Source: Flavobacteriales bacterium
GTDB lineage: Bacteria > Bacteroidota > Bacteroidia > Flavobacteriales > Flavobacteriaceae
Length of the DNA stretch: 48,047 nt
Assembly (NCBI GenBank): GCA_011524915.1
Contig: WTJH01000008.1
Location: forward strand, 20,172 to 68,218
Direction of reading: 5' to 3'
A program made the translations under genes and the position numbers. Numbering within the stretch: the first letter of the stretch is position 1; the number at the start of each line of letters is the position of its first letter. Positions 8,843 through 19,024 of the stretch are shown one piece after another. The notes below the pieces were generated by a model. The model had not been told where the DNA came from. It did not search any database and saw only the letters and a program-made list of their open reading frames with translations.

Positions 8843-10966
8843 ATGCGTAAACTATTACTCATCCTCTTTGCGGGAGCTTTAGTTTTTTTCGGATTTGGAT
8901 TTGTTTCCAAAGTTGATAATCCTGAAAAAGATAAATTATTGTTGGAAGTCATTTCCTATGTTTTGGAACGAGGACACTACAGCCCTAAAGCTATCAATGA
9001 TCGCTTTTCCGAACAGGTATATATGAACTACCTGGATGGATTGGATGGACAAAGACGCTTTTTCCTGAAAACAGACATCAATAATTTTAAGCGATATAAG
9101 ACCCAAATTGACGATCAAATTAAAGGCGCTTCACTTGACTTTTTTGACCTCACCTATAAGCAGATGGTTACGCGAATTGAGCAAGTCAAAAACTTTTATC
9201 CCGAATTACTAGAAAAACCATTTGACTTTAACCAGACAGATTCCATTAGCTTAGATTATGAGAATGCTGCTTATGCAATTAATCTAAATGAATTAAAATC
9301 CATCTGGCGCAAGCGGTTTAAGTTATCGACCCTCGATCGCTTTGTAGAACTTAAAGAAATTGAGCAAAATAAAGTCGAGGAAGATTCAAATTATACGCCT
9401 AAGGCCGATACAGCTTTAGAAGTTGAAGCACGTCAATCAACTCTAGAAAACACGCAAAATTTCTTTGAGTTATTTGAGGAATTGGAACGGAAAGATTGGT
9501 TTTCAATTTATCTGAATGCCATTGCGCTTCAGTTCGACCCCCATACCTCTTATTTTGCTCCGGAAGACAAAGATCGTTTTGATGCGAGTATTTCTGGAAA
9601 ATTCGAGGGGATAGGGGCGCGTTTACAAAAACGCAATCAAGAGATTAAGATTGTCGAGATCATTTCTGGAGGGCCGCTATGGAGAGATAAGCTGATCGAA
9701 GTAGGTGATGTCATCTTGCGTGTAGCTCAAAAAGGGGAAAGCTCTGTGGATGTCTCGGGTATGCGTTTAGATGATGCCATAAAGCTCATTAAAGGCCCTA
9801 AAGGAACCCAAGTAGTGCTCACCATCAAAAGAGTAGATGGCAATATCGAAGATATTGAAGTAACCCGAGATGTCGTGGAATTAGAAGAGGTTTTCGCAAA
9901 ATCGTCTATCATTACTTCTGGGAAAGATACTTTTGGGATCATACAATTGCCTAAATTTTACTTTAATGTGGATGACTATGGCGAACGCAATGCGGCATCA
10001 GATGTTAAATTAGAACTCCAACAATTACGTTCCAAGGGAGCTAAAGGAGTGATCTTAGATTTGAGAAATAACGGAGGAGGATCACTCAAGACCGTTGTTG
10101 ACATTGTGGGGTACTTTATCGAAGAAGGACCCGTAGTCCAGGTGAAAAGTATCGGAGGGAGAAAAGAAGTCTTAAAAGACGAAGACCCCTCCGTTGTTTG
10201 GGAAGCCCCTGTAGTGGTATTGGTAAACGAATTTTCGGCATCTGCTTCAGAGATATTAGCGGCTGCTCTTCAGGATTACCGACGGGCCATAGTATTGGGA
10301 AGTCAACAAACTTTTGGGAAGGGGACTGTCCAAAACGTTATTGATCTCAACCGAGTAATTTCGGGGAATACCTATGGCAATTTAGGGGCACTTAAAGTAA
10401 CCACAGACAAGTTCTATCGGATCAATGGCGGATCCACTCAGTTAGAAGGGGTAAAAAGTGATGTGGTGATCCCCAACCGCTATGCCGAGGTTAATGTAGG
10501 GGAGAAAGATCAAGAAAACCCTCTCAGCTGGGATCGAATATCTCCAGCAACTTATTCGCCCTACGCACCCCAATGGTCATATAGCTATATCTTGGAACGC
10601 AGTAAACAGCGGATGCAAGACAATCCTCTCATTGCTCTTGTCCAAAAACAAGCCCGTTGGATCAAGTCGCAGCAAAACAACAATGTTTATTCTTTAAAGT
10701 ATGACGACTACATTAAAGATCTAGAATCCGATCGGGCTAGATCAGATGAATTTAAGGCTTTACGAGAATTTGAGTCTCCCTTGAGTTTTCAATGGCTACC
10801 CGAAGCCGGAAGTCGTCAACCTTTAAATGACGATATCCGAGAAAAGCGCAAACGAATCGATGAAGGACTCCAAAAGGATATGTATGTCTCCGAAGCGGTG
10901 GCAATTCTTCAAGATCTCAATCGGAACGTTTTAGGGAAAAGCCCCGTGGCTCAATCCCAAAAATGA
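8843..10966 (+). CDS. Carboxy-terminal processing protease (Prc/Tsp-type, S41)
   Basis: 707 aa; PDZ domain, GVILDLRNNGGGSL, NEFSASASEILAAALQDY and GTVQ motifs. Confidence 0.93.
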   Translation: MRKLLLILFAGALVFFGFGFVSKVDNPEKDKLLLEVISYVLERGHYSPKAINDRFSEQVYMNYLDGLDGQRRFFLKTDINNFKRYKTQIDDQIKGASLDFFDLTYKQMVTRIEQVKNFYPELLEKPFDFNQTDSISLDYENAAYAINLNELKSIWRKRFKLSTLDRFVELKEIEQNKVEEDSNYTPKADTALEVEARQSTLENTQNFFELFEELERKDWFSIYLNAIALQFDPHTSYFAPEDKDRFDASISGKFEGIGARLQKRNQEIKIVEIISGGPLWRDKLIEVGDVILRVAQKGESSVDVSGMRLDDAIKLIKGPKGTQVVLTIKRVDGNIEDIEVTRDVVELEEVFAKSSIITSGKDTFGIIQLPKFYFNVDDYGERNAASDVKLELQQLRSKGAKGVILDLRNNGGGSLKTVVDIVGYFIEEGPVVQVKSIGGRKEVLKDEDPSVVWEAPVVVLVNEFSASASEILAAALQDYRRAIVLGSQQTFGKGTVQNVIDLNRVISGNTYGNLGALKVTTDKFYRINGGSTQLEGVKSDVVIPNRYAEVNVGEKDQENPLSWDRISPATYSPYAPQWSYSYILERSKQRMQDNPLIALVQKQARWIKSQQNNNVYSLKYDDYIKDLESDRARSDEFKALREFESPLSFQWLPEAGSRQPLNDDIREKRKRIDEGLQKDMYVSEAVAILQDLNRNVLGKSPVAQSQK

Positions 10967-10977
10967 TGTAGAAGCCT

Positions 10978-12051
10978 ATGATTCGGGTCTTCAAGCGTCT
11001 GAATAGTTTTGGTCTTTTAAGTTTGGGATACATCCTGTTGTTATTGTTCTTATCCCTTACGGCCACCTTTTGGGCTCCGGATAATTCGGTTCATGCCAAT
11101 CGGATGCAACTTTCTATTCATTCCAAGCCACCCGGTTTTTCGGTTTGGGTATACCGGCCCAACACCCCACTTAAGCAGGAGCAAAGTCATTGGTTTTTTG
11201 GATTGCAAAACCCTGCTGAAGAAATTCCCTTGGAAGCCTATCGGTGGCAAGATTCCAACCTCCAAATTTTACCCTTTGGGACAGAAACTTGGCAGACCGT
11301 ATTTACAGATGCCTCTTCAGACCCTGAAAATCAAAAAAAGGTAGCGCAACAGTTGCTCCAAAAAAGAAAGTATCCTTTAGGAACTGATAAATACGGACGT
11401 GATTTGTGGAGCCGCTTGTTATTTGGGTCTCGAGTATCTATAGCGATTGGATTTATAGCAGTAATCATCTCTTTAGGTTTGGGGATTCTGATTGGTGGAA
11501 TAGCAGGTTTTTTTGGAGGAATTTTGGACCGCATACTCGTCAATATGATGAATATTGTATGGTCTATCCCCACCTTACTTCTGGTATTGGCTATTAGTTT
11601 GGCCTTAGGGAAAGGTATTTTTCAAGTCTTTATAGCCGTGGGCCTTACCATGTGGGTAGACGTAGCCCGACTGGTTCGTGGCCAAGTATTGAGTGTCAAG
11701 GAACTCACTTTTATTGAAGCTGCTCAAACTTTAGGCTTTTCTAAAGCAAGGATATTTTTCTTTCATATACTGCCTTTACTTACCGGGCCTTTGCTGGTTG
11801 TATCGGCATCTAACTTTGCCAGCGCCATCCTCATCGAAAGCGGTCTTAGTTTTTTAGGAATTGGGGCCCAACCACCCATCCCCACATGGGGGGGAATGGT
11901 CAAGGATCATTTTCGATATTTGGTTTTGGGACAACCTCATTTAGCCCTTCTACCTGGCCTTGCAATTATGAGTCTTGTACTAGCATTTATGTTATTGGGG
12001 AACAGTTTGCGCGACTCATTTGATAGCCGGTCTGCACTACCAAATACTTAA
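10978..12051 (+). CDS. ABC transporter permease, OppC/DppC type
   Basis: PLGTDKYGRDLWSRLLFGSRVSIAIGF and EAAQTLGFSKARIFFFHILP (EAA loop) motifs. Confidence 0.9.
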   Translation: MIRVFKRLNSFGLLSLGYILLLLFLSLTATFWAPDNSVHANRMQLSIHSKPPGFSVWVYRPNTPLKQEQSHWFFGLQNPAEEIPLEAYRWQDSNLQILPFGTETWQTVFTDASSDPENQKKVAQQLLQKRKYPLGTDKYGRDLWSRLLFGSRVSIAIGFIAVIISLGLGILIGGIAGFFGGILDRILVNMMNIVWSIPTLLLVLAISLALGKGIFQVFIAVGLTMWVDVARLVRGQVLSVKELTFIEAAQTLGFSKARIFFFHILPLLTGPLLVVSASNFASAILIESGLSFLGIGAQPPIPTWGGMVKDHFRYLVLGQPHLALLPGLAIMSLVLAFMLLGNSLRDSFDSRSALPNT

Positions 12052-13296
12052 ACGATTGGCATCAAAATTGAGATGAACAAAAAGTAAAAGTGTAAAAAAT
12101 AAAAGGTTGGAACCCCCATAGCTAATAAAGGGGAGCGGAATTCCTACCGTAGGGACTAAGCCCAGAGACATTCCAATATTGACAAAGAAATGGACGAATA
12201 AGATTCCTGCAACGCCATAGGAATAGGCCCTTCGAAAACTATTCGTTTGTCTTTCGGCACGAATCAGAATCCGAATGATAATCCCAGAAAATGCAAGGAC
12301 GATAAAACTACAGCCCAAAAACCCCCATTCTTCGCCTACCGTACTAAAAATATAGTCCGTATGTTGTTCGGGAACAAAATTCCCCTTGGTCTGGCTTCCT
12401 TGCAAAAAGCCTTTCCCTTGCAGTCCACCCGAGCCAATGGCAATTTTAGATTGGTTAATGTTGTATCCTATTCCTTGATTATCGACGGTTTTTCCCAAAA
12501 CAATATTGAATCGGTCTCTGTGTCGTTGCTCAAAGACCTCATTAAAGATATAATCCACAGAATAGGAAAATCCAATGCTGAGGATCAGAACCGCTAAAAA
12601 AGGATAAATCTTGATTTTTGGACGGATTCGTTTGATTAAAAAGTAGACCAAGAAAACCAGAAAACTTAGAAAAAGACTTGTAGCCTCGAACTGATATAAA
12701 AGACTTAGAATAAAAATGATTCCAGCTGCAAGAAGCAAGTAGAGGTAGATTAGATTTAAGTCTTCGCGAAAAAGCATAAAAATCAGTCCTCCAAACACTA
12801 ATGCAGAACCCGGGTCGGGTTGTGCAACGATTAAGAGGGCAGGAAGTGCAATGATTCCAAAAGCAAGCAATTGGGATTTCCATTGCTTTAAATTCGTCTG
12901 AAAACGGTTCAGGTAAGCCCCTAGCATGAGTGCTGTACTCATCTTGGCAAATTCTGCCGGTTGAAAGCTTAATCCGCCAAAAACATACCAAGAAGTTGCC
13001 CCTGAAATAGTTTTTCCAAAGAGGAATAGGCCCACAAGTAATGCAACAGAAATTCCGTAGATGATTTGTGCGAACTGCTGAATAAATTTAGCTCTAACGG
13101 CCATTAAAAAGGCAATCATTACTAAGCTTAGGAGCCAAAACCACAGTTGTTTGCCAATGGGGAGACTCAGGTCAAAAATTGAATTTACATCGGCTTGATA
13201 GGTGGTTGAATAAATATTAAAAAAACCGAATACCACCAGTGTGGTATACAGCAAGATCAATACCCAATCCAGTCGAAAAAGAATCCCTTTATTCAT
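12037..13296 (-). CDS. rodA: Rod shape-determining protein RodA (SEDS family)
   Basis: SEDS motifs (QPAEFAKMS, QPDPGSALVF, FSTVGEEWGF, GIPLPFISYGGSNLL) directly next to mrdA. Confidence 0.93.
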   Translation of the reverse strand: MNKGILFRLDWVLILLYTTLVVFGFFNIYSTTYQADVNSIFDLSLPIGKQLWFWLLSLVMIAFLMAVRAKFIQQFAQIIYGISVALLVGLFLFGKTISGATSWYVFGGLSFQPAEFAKMSTALMLGAYLNRFQTNLKQWKSQLLAFGIIALPALLIVAQPDPGSALVFGGLIFMLFREDLNLIYLYLLLAAGIIFILSLLYQFEATSLFLSFLVFLVYFLIKRIRPKIKIYPFLAVLILSIGFSYSVDYIFNEVFEQRHRDRFNIVLGKTVDNQGIGYNINQSKIAIGSGGLQGKGFLQGSQTKGNFVPEQHTDYIFSTVGEEWGFLGCSFIVLAFSGIIIRILIRAERQTNSFRRAYSYGVAGILFVHFFVNIGMSLGLVPTVGIPLPFISYGGSNLLFFTLLLFVHLNFDANRLSIW

Positions 13297-15151
13297 TGAT
13301 CGTAAATGGTTTTCCGCTGAGGGGTTTTAGGTACTCTTCTTCCAAACTTCCGTTGAGCATTCGGTTTTCCCACCAGCTGCGTTTGACTGTTCCAGTTAAG
13401 TATTTTTCGATCATTAGACTTGCAATGGGTGCTGCCCATCGAGCTCCCCAGTAGCCATTTTCGATAAATACGGCAATAGCAATTTTGGGGTCTTCCTTTG
13501 GTGCAAAGGCAATAAACATGGAGTGGTCGGTTAGTTGTGTTTTGACACCATCGATCAGGGTAAAATTTTCTACAGTACCTGTTTTTCCACAGACGCTTAT
13601 ATCTTTTATGCGGGCAGTTCTAGCAGTACCTTTTTCCACTACCAACTCCATCCCTTCGATTACTGGATCGAAATGTTCCTTGGATATGGTGGTCTGATTT
13701 TTGGGCAATTGGTCCAATACGACACTATCTCCAATTTTTTTTACAAAATGAGGTCTGATATAATACCCCCGATTGGCTATGGCTGCCGTAAAGTTAGCCA
13801 TCTGAATAGGGGTGGTTAAGATTTCGCCCTGTCCAATAGCGTTGGAAATAATCGTTGGAGCTTTCCAACCTTTGGGACCATACCAGCGGTGATAATAGCT
13901 GCTGTCTGGAATAAAGCCGGGTTTCCCTATGGGCAAGTCATACCCCAGATAGTTTCCTAAGCCAAAGCTATTGAGGTGTTTTTTCCAGCGGGTGAGTCCG
14001 TCTGCTGGCGTTTCTCCAGCTTCGATTATACTCCGATAGGTTTGAGCAAAATAGGTGTTACAAGATTTGTATATCCCCGGAATCAGGCGGTTTTGGGTTC
14101 CTCGACGGCAATGACATTTCATGAATTGACCTCGTGCGTAGTAGTGCCCTTGATTACATTTAAATTTGGTCTTTGTAGTTATGGTTCCCTCCTGCAGAGC
14201 AATCAGTGCATTGAGGGTCTTGAAGGGAGATCCCGGAGCGTATTGCGCTTGCAGTCCTCTATCAAAAAGAGGTTTGGCAAGGGTGTCCTGAGCAAGCTTT
14301 CGGTAATTTGAAGAGCGATTCCGCCCCACCAGTAGATTGGGGTTGTAGTTGGGAGCACTGACTAGGGCTAATATTTCTCCCGTTTGGGGTTCAATCGCAA
14401 CAATACCACCTCTTTTATTTTGGAGGAGCTGCTCTCCATAACTTTGAAGCTCTATGTCTAAAGTTAGCGTGATATCATCGGGGGGTTTGGCAGCTATATC
14501 AAAGCTTTTATTTTCGTAGGGACCTAAGATTTTATTGAAACGATCTTTCTGAAAAAACTCCTTTCCCTTTTCACCTCTTAAAGAGGTTTCGTATTGTTTT
14601 TCAATTCCTTGTCGACCAATCAATTCTCCTAGGGCATAGTAATCATTTTTTAATAGGTCGTTACGGTTCACTTCACTGATATAGCCCAATACATTGCTGG
14701 CAGCCTCCACCTTATAATCTCTAAGGGATCTCTTTTGGAGATAAAAGCCTGGAAATTGCCAAATTTTCTCTTGAAAGGCTGCGTGTGTTTCTTTGGATAA
14801 TTGCCGAACAATTACGGATGGAAGTTTATAGGAATAGCGTTTGGATTTTTTGATTTGACTGTGGATCCTTTCGGGCAGTACCCCACACAATTGGGCCAGT
14901 GCGGTGGTGTCAAATGCCTTGCTGTTTTCGGGGATATACATCAAATCATAGGCGGGCTGATTGGCCACCAGTAGGGTTCCTTTTCGGTCATAAATCAATC
15001 CTCTTTCCGGATAAACGGATCGCTCTAAAATGGCATTATTGTCCGATAATGACTTGTAGGCAGGATCAATAATTTGAAGATAAAAAAGTCGGGACAAGAA
15101 AAGGATCGCACTACAAAGTGTGAAAAAAACCAAAAGATACTTACGAATCAT
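13289..15151 (-). CDS. mrdA: Penicillin-binding protein 2
   Basis: 620 aa transpeptidase; YAPGSPFKTLNALIAL (SxxK), SCN, CGKTGTVEN (KTG) motifs; in rod cluster. Confidence 0.94.
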   Translation of the reverse strand: MIRKYLLVFFTLCSAILFLSRLFYLQIIDPAYKSLSDNNAILERSVYPERGLIYDRKGTLLVANQPAYDLMYIPENSKAFDTTALAQLCGVLPERIHSQIKKSKRYSYKLPSVIVRQLSKETHAAFQEKIWQFPGFYLQKRSLRDYKVEAASNVLGYISEVNRNDLLKNDYYALGELIGRQGIEKQYETSLRGEKGKEFFQKDRFNKILGPYENKSFDIAAKPPDDITLTLDIELQSYGEQLLQNKRGGIVAIEPQTGEILALVSAPNYNPNLLVGRNRSSNYRKLAQDTLAKPLFDRGLQAQYAPGSPFKTLNALIALQEGTITTKTKFKCNQGHYYARGQFMKCHCRRGTQNRLIPGIYKSCNTYFAQTYRSIIEAGETPADGLTRWKKHLNSFGLGNYLGYDLPIGKPGFIPDSSYYHRWYGPKGWKAPTIISNAIGQGEILTTPIQMANFTAAIANRGYYIRPHFVKKIGDSVVLDQLPKNQTTISKEHFDPVIEGMELVVEKGTARTARIKDISVCGKTGTVENFTLIDGVKTQLTDHSMFIAFAPKEDPKIAIAVFIENGYWGARWAAPIASLMIEKYLTGTVKRSWWENRMLNGSLEEEYLKPLSGKPFTINE

Positions 15152-15647
15152 CTCTTGAATATAAGCTTAATACCAAAAAGATAAAGAGCCCGGACAATAT
15201 AAATTGAACCAAGCTTCGCGTAAGAATTTGCAACCAAGCTTCCCCACTAAAATATAGGACCGTAAAATAGATCAGTTGATGCGTCCAAGTCAGTATCCCA
15301 ATAAAATAGAAGAGGTTTAGGTTTTTGATCCGACGCGAGAAAATAGAGGAAAAGTCAGTGATCAATCCCAGACTTATAGCAATCACAGCAGGGCGGAAAG
15401 CGGCAATGCTTAAAGTGGCAATGGTGTGGGCTCCTGGACTTTGAGTAAGCAAATCCAGACTCAGCCCGAGCAAAAACCCAACTAGAGTCACTTCTTGAGG
15501 GTTGGCTTCAAAAGGATAACTCAGAATAAAAAAGATATAGACGCAAGGGAATATCGACCCGAAAAGGACCCATTGATTAAACACCAACACTTGCAGGATT
15601 AGCAAACATAAAAAACGAGCGAAAAGTCGGGAGGAAGCTCTATTCAT
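15141..15647 (-). CDS. mreD: Rod shape-determining protein MreD
   Basis: 168 aa multi-TM protein between mreC and mrdA. Confidence 0.88.
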   Translation of the reverse strand: MNRASSRLFARFLCLLILQVLVFNQWVLFGSIFPCVYIFFILSYPFEANPQEVTLVGFLLGLSLDLLTQSPGAHTIATLSIAAFRPAVIAISLGLITDFSSIFSRRIKNLNLFYFIGILTWTHQLIYFTVLYFSGEAWLQILTRSLVQFILSGLFIFLVLSLYSRDDS

Positions 15648-16447
15648 GGGCGAATATTCTTTAGAGAATCCAATTCCGAACGGCCAAAATTTTCCAAGAT
15701 GTACACTTGGTTTAATACGGTCGGATTTCCGAATAATCGGACTTGTATTTGATGATAGCCCTGAACTCGGTCCGATTCATAGGCAGTCACTTGCCCCAAA
15801 GGAATTCCTTTCGGGAAATAAGTAGACATCCCACCCGTAACGATGGTATCTCCAATACGTACCGGATTAATAATGGAAATGTCTTTAAGTTCAAAAGCTT
15901 GAGGGTCTTTTCCAGTCCAGTACAGAGAACCGAATGCTCCGTTTTTTTGGAACGCTGCATTAATGCTCAAGTCAATGTCTAATAAAGACATAATACTGGC
16001 AAAGTTGGGAGTGACTTGATTTACAATTCCCACTACACCCTTGGCGCCAATAACACCCATCTCTTTTTGTACCCCTGCACGAGATCCTTGGTCTGCAATA
16101 AATACGTTTTTAGGCGAGTGGTAGGATTTTTGAATTAAATCGGCAGGGATTGCTCGATACCCCAAATAACTGGTTTGAGCAGCAAAGGAATCTTTTCCTT
16201 TTAAAAGCTGATTTACAAGGGCTAAGTTTTCACGCTGGAGAATTTCATTCTCCCGCTCCAATTCGAAATATTGGGTTAAAGACTTGCTTCCCTGATGCAG
16301 CCAGCCACTGATGCCCATCCCTAAGCGGTACATTTGCGTTTGGTGATAAAAACTGCGATTGCTAAGGAAAATCAGAGCAAAGCCCAACAAGACCAGGTAT
16401 AAGACCAGGCTTAAATTACGCAGAAGGGCATTGATGATCTGTTGCAT
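15644..16447 (-). CDS. mreC: Rod shape-determining protein MreC
   Basis: 267 aa with N-terminal TM and coiled coil; GVVGIVNQVTPNFASIMSLLD; in mre cluster. Confidence 0.92.
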   Translation of the reverse strand: MQQIINALLRNLSLVLYLVLLGFALIFLSNRSFYHQTQMYRLGMGISGWLHQGSKSLTQYFELERENEILQRENLALVNQLLKGKDSFAAQTSYLGYRAIPADLIQKSYHSPKNVFIADQGSRAGVQKEMGVIGAKGVVGIVNQVTPNFASIMSLLDIDLSINAAFQKNGAFGSLYWTGKDPQAFELKDISIINPVRIGDTIVTGGMSTYFPKGIPLGQVTAYESDRVQGYHQIQVRLFGNPTVLNQVYILENFGRSELDSLKNIRP

Positions 16448-16450
16448 GAT

Positions 16451-17470
16451 CTATTTGATCAAGATAGGCTTGTAACGTTCCAAGTTTTTTAGCGTGATAC
16501 CCGTACCACGAACAACGGCTTGAAGCGGGTCTTCGGCTATGTAAACAGGTAAGTCTGTTTTTCTTGAGATTCGTCTATCGAGTCCTCTTAACAAAGCGCC
16601 TCCACCAGCTAAATAAATCCCGGTATTATAAATATCCGCAGCTAGTTCGGGAGGTGTTTGCGCCAAGGCTTCCATAATGGCCTCTTCGATTCGGATAATG
16701 GACTTATCTAAGGCTTTGGCAATTTCGGAATGTGAAATCATCGCTTGCTTGGGCTTTCCAGAAAGTAAATCCCGCCCTTGAACCGACATTTCGTCTGGGG
16801 GTGTTTCTAGGTCTTCCACAACTGCTCCGATGGTAATTTTTATTTTTTCTGCCGTACGCTCACCTACAAATAAATTGTGCTTGGAACGCATGTAGTTGAT
16901 GATGTCGTTGGTAAATACATCCCCTGCAATCTTTACAGACTTATCGCATACAATTCCGGAGAGGGCGATAATGGCAATCTCGGTGGTTCCCCCACCGATA
17001 TCAACAATCATATTTCCTTTGGGTTGCATGATGTCTAACCCAATCCCGATAGCTGCTGCCATGGGTTCATGGATCAGATAGACCTCTTTCCCGTTAACGC
17101 GTTCGGCCGATTCCCGAACGGCCCGCATTTCAACTTCCGTAATTCCGGAAGGAATACAAATGACCATCCGTAAAGAGGGTGTAAAGAACTTCTTTTTTAA
17201 GGATGGAATACTCTTAATGAGCATATTGATCATCTGCTCAGAAGCGTTGAAGTCGGCAATAACTCCGTCTTTAAGCGGGCGAATAGTTTTGATGTTTTCG
17301 TGGGTCTTCCCTTGCATCATACTCGCCTCGTTGCCGATGGCGATCACTTTGTTGGAAAGCCGATCTATGGCAACGATCGAAGGGCTGTCCACCACTACTT
17401 TATCGTTGTGTATTATAAGGGTATTGGCAGTACCCAGGTCAATTGCTATTTCTTCAGTAAATATCCCCAT
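16451..17470 (-). CDS. mreB: Rod shape-determining protein MreB (actin-like)
   Basis: IDLGTANTLI, VDIGGGTTEIA, YLAGGGALLRGLDRRI motifs. Confidence 0.96.
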   Translation of the reverse strand: MGIFTEEIAIDLGTANTLIIHNDKVVVDSPSIVAIDRLSNKVIAIGNEASMMQGKTHENIKTIRPLKDGVIADFNASEQMINMLIKSIPSLKKKFFTPSLRMVICIPSGITEVEMRAVRESAERVNGKEVYLIHEPMAAAIGIGLDIMQPKGNMIVDIGGGTTEIAIIALSGIVCDKSVKIAGDVFTNDIINYMRSKHNLFVGERTAEKIKITIGAVVEDLETPPDEMSVQGRDLLSGKPKQAMISHSEIAKALDKSIIRIEEAIMEALAQTPPELAADIYNTGIYLAGGGALLRGLDRRISRKTDLPVYIAEDPLQAVVRGTGITLKNLERYKPILIK

Positions 17471-17503
17471 GGAGTTTCATATTTGGCCCAATAAATGTAG
17501 GAA

Positions 17504-19024
17504 TTAATGTTTAAAATGACGTGTTCCCGTAAAGACCATTGCCATATTGTTTTCGTTGCAGTAGTCGATCGAAAGCTGATCCTTGATCGAACCTCCGGGT
17601 TGAATCACCGCTTGAACCCCTGCCTTATTTGCAATTTCTACACAATCAGGGAAAGGGAAAAATGCATCGCTAGCCATCACTGCTCCTTCCAAAGGGAAAT
17701 TGAAATGTTGTGCTTTGGCAATCGATTGCTGTAAGGCATCTACTCGGGATGTTTGTCCCGTTCCGGAAGCTAAAAGTTGCTTGTTTTTAACTAAAACTAT
17801 GGTGTTGGATTTGGTATGCTTACAAATTTTTGAGGCAAACAACAGATCAGATACTTCTTCTGAGGTTGCCGCACGTTGAGTGACACCTTCAAGGTCAGAA
17901 GCCTGATCGGTCCCCAAATCTCTTTGTTGTACCAGAACCCCATTGAGACAACTGCGGACTTGAGTCGATGGACGGTCGTAGGTATTAATTTTTAGAAGAA
18001 TACGATTCTTTTTTTGTTGTAATAGAGTTAATGCCTCAGGCGTGTAGTCTGGTGCTATAACAACTTCACAAAACAGATCGTGTACTTGTGTGGCTGTTTC
18101 AGTGTCTATTGCACGGTTGGCAATTAAGACACCACCAAAGGCCGAAACGGGATCTCCTGCCAAGGCGTCGCTATAGGCTTGTGCCAAAGTACTGCGCGTA
18201 GCCAACCCACAAGCATTATTGTGTTTAAGGATGGCAAAGGTGGGATCGTCTGCTACAAATTCTTCCATAAGACTTACGGCAGCATCGATATCCAAAAGGT
18301 TGTTATAGGATAATTCTTTCCCGTGTAACTGTTCCAACATGTTTTCTAAAGCACCGAAAAAACTTCCCTCTTGGTGAGGGTTTTCTCCATAGCGCAAACT
18401 TTTAGACCGATGATCGCTCAGCTTTAATAGGTTTTCAGTACTATTGAAGTGGTTAAAGATAGCGGTATCGTAGTGGGATGAAGTAGCAAATCCTTGAACG
18501 GCAAACTGTTGACGTGTTTCGATGTCTGTTGTTCCGCCCTGCTGGGTAAGTAGCTCTAAAAGGGCTGCATATTGACCGCGGTTGGATACGCAGAGTACAT
18601 CTTTAAAGTTTTTAGCTGCTGCACGAATCAAAGCAATCCCTCCAATATCAATTTTCTCCACAATTTCGGCTTCAGTACCGCCTTGAGCAACCGTATCCTC
18701 GAAGGGGTAGAGATCAACAATGACTAAATCCAGTTGTGGGATATCAAATTCTTGTAAGGTCTCCTGATCGCTTGCCACCTCTTGTCTATTCAGAATCCCT
18801 CCAAAAATCTTGGGATGTAAAGTCTTTACACGCCCACCTAAAATTTCAGGATATTGGGTGATGTCCTCAACGGGGATTACCGGGATATTTCTCTTTTCGA
18901 TAAAGTCTTGTGTTCCTCCGGTCGAATAAATAGATACTCCAGAGGCATGTAATTGGTCCACTATTGGGCCCAAACCTTCTTTGTGAAATACAGAAATCAG
19001 GGCATTTTGGATTTGCTTTTTCAT
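17504..19024 (-). CDS. purH: Bifunctional AICAR transformylase/IMP cyclohydrolase
   Basis: 506 aa; STGGTQDFIE, GGRVKTLHPKIFGGIL, LRYGENPHQ, LKHNNACG, DAFFPFPD, QPGGSIKD motifs. Confidence 0.97.
   Translation of the reverse strand: MKKQIQNALISVFHKEGLGPIVDQLHASGVSIYSTGGTQDFIEKRNIPVIPVEDITQYPEILGGRVKTLHPKIFGGILNRQEVASDQETLQEFDIPQLDLVIVDLYPFEDTVAQGGTEAEIVEKIDIGGIALIRAAAKNFKDVLCVSNRGQYAALLELLTQQGGTTDIETRQQFAVQGFATSSHYDTAIFNHFNSTENLLKLSDHRSKSLRYGENPHQEGSFFGALENMLEQLHGKELSYNNLLDIDAAVSLMEEFVADDPTFAILKHNNACGLATRSTLAQAYSDALAGDPVSAFGGVLIANRAIDTETATQVHDLFCEVVIAPDYTPEALTLLQQKKNRILLKINTYDRPSTQVRSCLNGVLVQQRDLGTDQASDLEGVTQRAATSEEVSDLLFASKICKHTKSNTIVLVKNKQLLASGTGQTSRVDALQQSIAKAQHFNFPLEGAVMASDAFFPFPDCVEIANKAGVQAVIQPGGSIKDQLSIDYCNENNMAMVFTGTRHFKH

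Noticed and set aside
12247-12991. Overlapping ORFs inside rodA (116 aa plus strand, 149 aa minus strand)
   Set aside because: Alternative frames of a clear SEDS-family gene with no recognisable domains.
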